Source: Planobispora rosea
GTDB lineage: Bacteria; Actinomycetota; Actinomycetes; Streptosporangiales; Streptosporangiaceae
Direction of reading: 5' to 3'
DNA length: 64,000 bases
Assembly (NCBI RefSeq): GCF_014648175.1
Contig: NZ_BMQP01000013.1
Coordinates: 1-64,000, forward strand
Of the stretch, positions 59,861-64,000 are shown piece after piece. The notes beneath the pieces are model-generated. The model was not told the DNA's origin. It was given only the letters and a program-made list of their open reading frames with translations, and did no database searches. The position numbers and the translations under genes are program-made. Each line of letters opens with the position of its first letter. Position 1 is the stretch's first letter.

Positions 59861-60733
59861 GTGCTGCGTGTGGTGGTCGATCCGGAGGTGCCCGCGGATG
59901 TGGCCAACGTCATGCGCCGGAACGGGCCGCTGCTCTCCCGGTTCCGCAACGGCTGGAACCCGGAGGCGGGAACCGGGATCCCCGGCCCGGTCCTGGGCGT
60001 GTTCGGCGCGACGCTGCTGCTGGCGATCACGACGCTGATCGCGGTGGGCGCTGTGCTCGCACCGCTGATGATCTTCTTGGCGGGGGTGGAGCTCTTCGTC
60101 CTCTTCCTGATGTACATCATCAGGAAGCCTCCTCCCGCGGACTCTCCGGAGCGCGTCCTGTACCGCCACGCGTCCCAGTGGCAGGGCCGTTTCCTGGTGC
60201 TGGAGGACTTCGACGTCCCCTCCCGGCAGCTGATGGGCCGGGTCCAGCGGGCGATCGACCAGATCCTGCGCTCGCGGGTCAACGTCATGGGCCTGCTCGA
60301 CAGCGTGCGCAACTCGGTGATGCTCCCCGCCGAGGAGTGGGAGATCGCCAAGCTGCTGACGAAGCTGTCGGCGCTGCGGGCCAGGCACCACGACCTCGCC
60401 CGCGGCGGCAGGACTCCCGAGGTGGTCGCGGCGATGGAGCCGCTGGAGCGGGCGCTGGCCGCCAGCGAGGCCGCCGTCGTCGCCCGCGTCGAGGCCATGG
60501 AGCGCTACGCCGGTCACGTGGCCGACGCCGACCGCGCCCTGGTCTCGCACCACCAGATCGAGGCCATCCGCGCCCACCTGCCGGAGTACGAGCAACTCCT
60601 CGCGGAGGCGGGGGCCGGGACGCTGCTGGCCCCGGAGATCGGATACCTGGCGCAGGACGCCGACCAGCTGCAGAGGGCGCTGCGCGACAGTGTTCGCTCC
60701 GCACACGAGGCATTCCGCTATCTCGATGGATAG
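59861..60733 (+). CDS. Paralogous membrane coiled-coil protein, copy A
   Basis: The 290-residue protein begins LRVVVDPEVPADVANVMRRN, has two adjacent membrane helices (about residues 43-85), then a long helical cytosolic region. The key segments SVRNSVMLPAEEWEIAKLLTKL and AAMEPLERALAASEAAVVARVEAMERYAGHVADAD (quoted in parts) are shared with the next gene. It lacks a recognisable catalytic domain. The GTG at 59861 gives the same N-terminus as the second copy and has AAGGGGG seven bases upstream. The next gene follows 63 bp later; this is a tandem duplication. Function unknown. Confidence 0.78.
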   Translation: MLRVVVDPEVPADVANVMRRNGPLLSRFRNGWNPEAGTGIPGPVLGVFGATLLLAITTLIAVGAVLAPLMIFLAGVELFVLFLMYIIRKPPPADSPERVLYRHASQWQGRFLVLEDFDVPSRQLMGRVQRAIDQILRSRVNVMGLLDSVRNSVMLPAEEWEIAKLLTKLSALRARHHDLARGGRTPEVVAAMEPLERALAASEAAVVARVEAMERYAGHVADADRALVSHHQIEAIRAHLPEYEQLLAEAGAGTLLAPEIGYLAQDADQLQRALRDSVRSAHEAFRYLDG

Positions 60734-60796
60734 CCGAAAATATAAGCTTTCTTGACTACGGGCCTACCGCGAGGACCGGAGGAAGGGGGCGGGCCG

Positions 60797-61690
60797 GTGC
60801 ACCATGTGGTGGTCGATCCGGAGGTGCCGGCGGAGGTCGCCGAGCTGTTTCGCCGGAACGGTCCCCTGCTGTCCCGAATCCGTGCCGGGTGGACCCCCGA
60901 ACCGCACTCCGGCTCCTCCAAACTCGCCGTCCGCGCCCTGCAGGTCTGCGGAGCGCTCGCCGGGCTCCTCCTCCTGGGCGTCGTCCTCGTTGCGCAGGGC
61001 GGGCAGATCTTCCTGTTCGTCGCCGCGCTCTTCCTCTTCGTGGCCGTCATCGGGCACCTGGCCGCCAAGGAGCCGCTGGAGCCGGAGACCTACGAGTACG
61101 ACGTCTACCGCCAGGCCCGCTGGTACGAGGGGCGCTACCTGCTGCCCGAGGACTTCGACCACTCCGCCGAGCTGTTGCGCGAGCGGACCCGGCAGGCGGT
61201 CGACTACGTGCTCGGCTCCGAGGTCAACGGCAAGGGGATGCTCGACGACGTGCGCAACTCGGTGATGCTCCCGGCGCAGGAGTGGGAGATCTCCCGGCTC
61301 CTGGCCAAGTTGTCGGCGCTGCGGGGTGAGCATCGCGACCTCGCCCGCGGCGGCGGCTCCCCGGAGGTGTTCGCGGCGATGGAGCCGCTGGAGCGGGCGC
61401 TGATCGCCAGCGAGGCCGCCGTCGTCGCCCGCGTCGAGGCCCTGGAACGCTACGCCGGTCACGTGGCCGATGCCGAGCGGGCGCTGCGCGCCCAGGAGCA
61501 GATCGAACTGCTCCGCTCCCGCCTGCCCCGTTACGAGGAGCTGCTCGCCGAGACGGGCGCCGACGCGTTCGCCGTACCGGAGATCGACGGCCTGTCCCGG
61601 GACGCGGCCAGACTGGAGCAGGCGTTGCGCGACAGCGTCCGCTCCGCGCAGGAGGCGTTCCGTTACCTGGACGGCCCCGCCGAGACCTAG
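60797..61690 (+). CDS. Paralogous membrane coiled-coil protein, copy B
   Basis: The 297-residue protein parallels copy A over its whole length: HHVVVDPEVPAEVAELFRRN, two membrane helices near residues 45-95, a YEVDVYRQARWYEGRYLLPEDFD-like segment (EYDVYRQARWYEGRYL), and the shared C-terminal helices ending SVRSAQEAFRYLDG. About 60% of residues look the same by eye. GGAGGAAGGGGG precedes the GTG. Possibly the two form a hetero-oligomeric membrane complex. No family recognised. Confidence 0.78.
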   Translation: MHHVVVDPEVPAEVAELFRRNGPLLSRIRAGWTPEPHSGSSKLAVRALQVCGALAGLLLLGVVLVAQGGQIFLFVAALFLFVAVIGHLAAKEPLEPETYEYDVYRQARWYEGRYLLPEDFDHSAELLRERTRQAVDYVLGSEVNGKGMLDDVRNSVMLPAQEWEISRLLAKLSALRGEHRDLARGGGSPEVFAAMEPLERALIASEAAVVARVEALERYAGHVADAERALRAQEQIELLRSRLPRYEELLAETGADAFAVPEIDGLSRDAARLEQALRDSVRSAQEAFRYLDGPAET

Positions 61691-61773
61691 GTCCCTTGCC
61701 AGGACACCGCAAGGAAGCGAGGATGGCTCACATTCCTTGAGGCATTCCTTGGCGGCATTCCTCGGAGGTGGGC

Positions 61774-63747
61774 ATGCGGATCCGCCTGGACGTCACCCTG
61801 GGCGTGGTCGTACTGGCCGACGTGCTGCGGGTCTTCCTGCCGTCGCTGATCACGCTGTTCGGCCGGGCGGGCAGCACGCCCGCCGAGCTGATGGGCCTGT
61901 ACGCCCTGGGCTGGTTCGCGGCGGCCTTCCTCACGGTGCCGCTGGCCCGCCTGGTGCCCGCGCCCCGGATCGCGCTGGGCGCCGGGATCCTGCTGCTCTC
62001 CGCCCGGGCCGCGCTGCAGCTGACCGGCGGCGGGAGCCCGCAGCTCTACCTGGCGAGCGCGGGGCTGCTGGCCGGACTGGCCTGGCTGGTCGCCACCGCG
62101 ATGGCCGCCGGGGACGCCCGGCCCGCGATGGCCGGGGTGGCCGCGGGGCTCGCGGCCTCCACCGTGATCCACGCGACGCTGGACGGCGTCGACCTGATGT
62201 GGCGGGCGGGGCCGGTCCCCTGGCTGCTCCTGGCGATCGAGCTGGCGCTGTTCGCGGTGTTCCTGGCCCGCTCCCGGACCCCGGCCCCGGCCCCGGCCCC
62301 GGCTCCGGCCCCGGCAGGGGAGGGGTCACCCGCGGTCTCCCCCGGCGCCGCGGACGTCGGACGGCCGGAGGAGACCGCGGGCGGGCCGCGTGCCTGGCTG
62401 CTGGTCGGTCCCGCCCTGCTGCTGTGGGGCCTGTACACCGGCAACGGCGCCTACGCGCAGTCCACGGTCGACGCCCCCGGTTGGGTCGCGGCGGTCGTGG
62501 CGGGGTTCGCGGTGCTGTCGCTGCTGCCCGCCGTACCGCCGTGGCGGTGGCACCCGCTGGTCCCGGGCGCCGTCCTGGTCGCCTCCGCCGCCGCCTTCGC
62601 CCTCCTGCACCCGGCGATCGGCGGCATCCACGGCGTCTCACCGCAGGCGTTGATCGCCGCCCAGGCCCTCGGCCAGCTGTCCCTGGTCGCCTGCCTCGCC
62701 CACACGGCCGCGTCCCCCTCTCCGGCGTCCAGGGGCCCCGGCGCGCCCGCCCGGCGCGGCCTGGCCGCCGCCGGGGGCATGCTGCTGTTCGTCGTGCTCG
62801 TCTTCGCCTACTACGCCGCCTACGACCTCTACCTGCCCAACGACTGGGTGCCGATCGCCGCCGCGCTCCTGGTCGCCGCGCTGAGCCTGCCCGGGGCCTC
62901 CCGGCTGGCGGGCAGGGTCGGGTCCTCCCGACTGGCGGGCGGGGCCGGGTGGCGGACACCCGCCGCCGCGGTGGCCGCCGCGGCGGCGTCCGCCGCGCTC
63001 GTGGCGTCCGCCCCGCTCTGGCGGGGGCCGGTCCCCGCCTGGGAGCCCGCCGGGGAGGGGCTGCGGGTGGCGGCCTACAACATCCGGATGGGGTACGGCG
63101 AGTCCGGCCGGCTCTCGCTCGACCGGCAGGCCGACGCGCTCAGGGAGCTGCGGCCGCACGTGGTCGTGCTCAGCGAGGCCGACCGGGGCTGGCTGCTCAA
63201 CGGCGGCCACGACGACGTGCGGCTCATCGCCGAGCGGCTGGGCATGCGGTTCGTCTGGGCCCCGGCGGCCGACGAGGTCTGGGGCGACGCGGTCCTGACG
63301 AACCTGCCGGTCACCTCGGTCCGCAACCACGTGCTCGTCCGGGGCGGGCCCACGGGCGCGCAGGCGCTGGAGGTCGGGCTGCGCTGGCGGGGACGGGACG
63401 TCACCCTGATCGGCACCCACCTGCAGCCCCCGCCGGGCTGGCGCGAGCTCGACCAGGTGGAACAGCTCGCCGGGATCGTCCGGGAGGCCGCGAAGGACCG
63501 GCCGGTGGTCCTCGCCGGCGACCTGAACATCGAGCCCGCCGACCCGGCCTGGAAGGTGCTGCTGGACTCCGGGCTGACCGACCCGATCGCCCCGGTGCGG
63601 CCGTTCCGGACGATCCCCGGCGGCTCTCCCGAGCAGATCGACCACGTCCTGGTCACCCCGGGCTTCACCGGCAGGGACCACGCGAACCCGGACGTCGACC
63701 ACTCCGACCACCGCCCCATCGCCATCACCCTTGTTCCCGTTAAGTAG
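61774..63747 (+). CDS. Membrane protein with C-terminal endonuclease/exonuclease/phosphatase (EEP) domain
   Basis: The 657-residue protein has about ten to eleven membrane helices in residues ~1-420. The C-terminal EEP domain has all catalytic residues: Asn in LRVAAYNIRMGY, Glu in VVLSEADRG, Asp and Asn in VVLAGDLNIEPA, Asp and His in QIDHVLVTPG and DHSDHRPI. EEP enzymes are Mg-dependent phosphodiesterases acting on nucleic acids, lipids or sugar phosphates. Here the catalytic domain sits at the C-terminus after the helices; a lipid or lipid-linked substrate is plausible. GGAGG lies five bases before the ATG at 61774. A repeated APAPAP loop is at about residue 170. Confidence 0.82.
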   Translation: MRIRLDVTLGVVVLADVLRVFLPSLITLFGRAGSTPAELMGLYALGWFAAAFLTVPLARLVPAPRIALGAGILLLSARAALQLTGGGSPQLYLASAGLLAGLAWLVATAMAAGDARPAMAGVAAGLAASTVIHATLDGVDLMWRAGPVPWLLLAIELALFAVFLARSRTPAPAPAPAPAPAGEGSPAVSPGAADVGRPEETAGGPRAWLLVGPALLLWGLYTGNGAYAQSTVDAPGWVAAVVAGFAVLSLLPAVPPWRWHPLVPGAVLVASAAAFALLHPAIGGIHGVSPQALIAAQALGQLSLVACLAHTAASPSPASRGPGAPARRGLAAAGGMLLFVVLVFAYYAAYDLYLPNDWVPIAAALLVAALSLPGASRLAGRVGSSRLAGGAGWRTPAAAVAAAAASAALVASAPLWRGPVPAWEPAGEGLRVAAYNIRMGYGESGRLSLDRQADALRELRPHVVVLSEADRGWLLNGGHDDVRLIAERLGMRFVWAPAADEVWGDAVLTNLPVTSVRNHVLVRGGPTGAQALEVGLRWRGRDVTLIGTHLQPPPGWRELDQVEQLAGIVREAAKDRPVVLAGDLNIEPADPAWKVLLDSGLTDPIAPVRPFRTIPGGSPEQIDHVLVTPGFTGRDHANPDVDHSDHRPIAITLVPVK

Positions 63748-63840
63748 TGTTCGTCCTATGACGAACCAACCGGTGATGGTCGGTGATGGCGGCCCCGGGT
63801 TCCGCGGGGTGGCGGCCGGCTCCCTCCCGGTGGAGCGGCG

Positions 63841-64000
63841 ATGAGGGCGCTGCTCACCGGGTTCGAGCCGTTCGACGGCTCGGCCGTCAACCCGTCGTGG
63901 GAGGCGGTCCAGCTGGTCGAGCGCGAGCAGGCCGTACAGCAGCTGGTCGTGCACTCCGTGCTGCTGCCGTGCGTGTTCGGCGAGGCGACCTGGCGCCTGC
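63841..64000 (+). CDS. pcp: Pyrrolidone-carboxylate peptidase, 5' part only
   Basis: The first 53 codons read RALLTGFEPFDGSAVNPSWEA after Met, matching the substrate-binding N-terminus of pyroglutamyl peptidase I, and go on LLPCVFGEA. The enzyme cleaves N-terminal pyroglutamate from peptides; the catalytic Glu/Cys/His lie beyond the window. Ribosome binding site GGAGCGGCG precedes the ATG. Confidence 0.88.
   Translation, partial: MRALLTGFEPFDGSAVNPSWEAVQLVEREQAVQQLVVHSVLLPCVFGEATWRL

Overview
The window is high-GC (about 72-73%) actinobacterial chromosome. Start codons are often GTG, third codon positions are almost all G/C, and the gene families are those of filamentous actinomycetes: a nrdAB operon under a cobalamin riboswitch, divergent glgA/glgC, TAXI-type TRAP transport, NarL-type two-component genes and Nei2-like glycosylase. 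Some accessory families (the AEAR-repeat Rpn-like protein, the orphan TPR proteins) suggest a Streptosporangiaceae-like genome. That taxonomic call is inference. I see no rRNA, CRISPR array, intact insertion sequence or prophage.

Layout. 0-6 kb: the 3' end of a GGDEF protein, a two-domain VOC protein, a TetR regulator, and a divergent ureAB-ureC-agmatine deiminase operon with no urease accessory genes beside it. 5.7-7.9 kb: a 24-residue peptide gene with its own promoter-like sequence and ribosome binding site, followed by a TPR protein. 7.9-16 kb: an APH-type phosphotransferase, a two-component system with a near-perfect palindrome upstream, an acyltransferase, a Ski2/DUF3516 helicase and a DUF2087 protein. 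16-20.2 kb: a TAXI TRAP importer and a tRNA-dihydrouridine synthase. 20.3-25.6 kb: tRNA-Gly/tRNA-Val followed by small accessory genes, two of them visibly broken. 25.6-28.6 kb: STAS protein, DUF2809, Nei and a DapA-like lyase. 28.6-35.8 kb: LysR, tryptophan-to-kynurenine genes (kmo, kynA, an arylformamidase-like fusion), Lrp, and a GntR/MFS pair. 36-42 kb: GNAT, a chelatase-like protein, OsmC and the glycogen pair. 42-48 kb: coiled-coil protein, crotonase-like protein, beta-helix membrane protein, an XRE operon and MscS. 48-53 kb: class Ia ribonucleotide reductase with a B12 riboswitch, and an orphan TctC-like lipoprotein. 53-59 kb: glmS, a small conserved protein, a secreted amidase and an Nramp-like transporter. 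59.2-59.6 kb: four tRNAs. 59.8-64 kb: a tandem pair of paralogous membrane coiled-coil proteins, a membrane-anchored EEP-family phosphodiesterase and the start of pcp.

How the genes work together. Agmatine deiminase makes N-carbamoylputrescine, a substituted urea, and it is encoded in line with a divergent urease; the two may act in one nitrogen-salvage route. KynA, the formamidase fusion and Kmo would take tryptophan to 3-hydroxykynurenine, with Lrp and LysR regulators around them; no kynureninase is present here. GlgC and GlgA supply ADP-glucose and use it. NrdAB is expected to be expressed when B12 is scarce, when a B12-dependent class II reductase cannot work.

The most interesting unexplained items are the 24-residue peptide plus TPR protein, the urease/agmatine deiminase operon, the tandem paralogue pair at 60-61.7 kb, and the traces of gene decay and short duplications. 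The duplications include an exact 163-bp tRNA-Gly-Val copy 39 kb away and repeated gene 3' ends.
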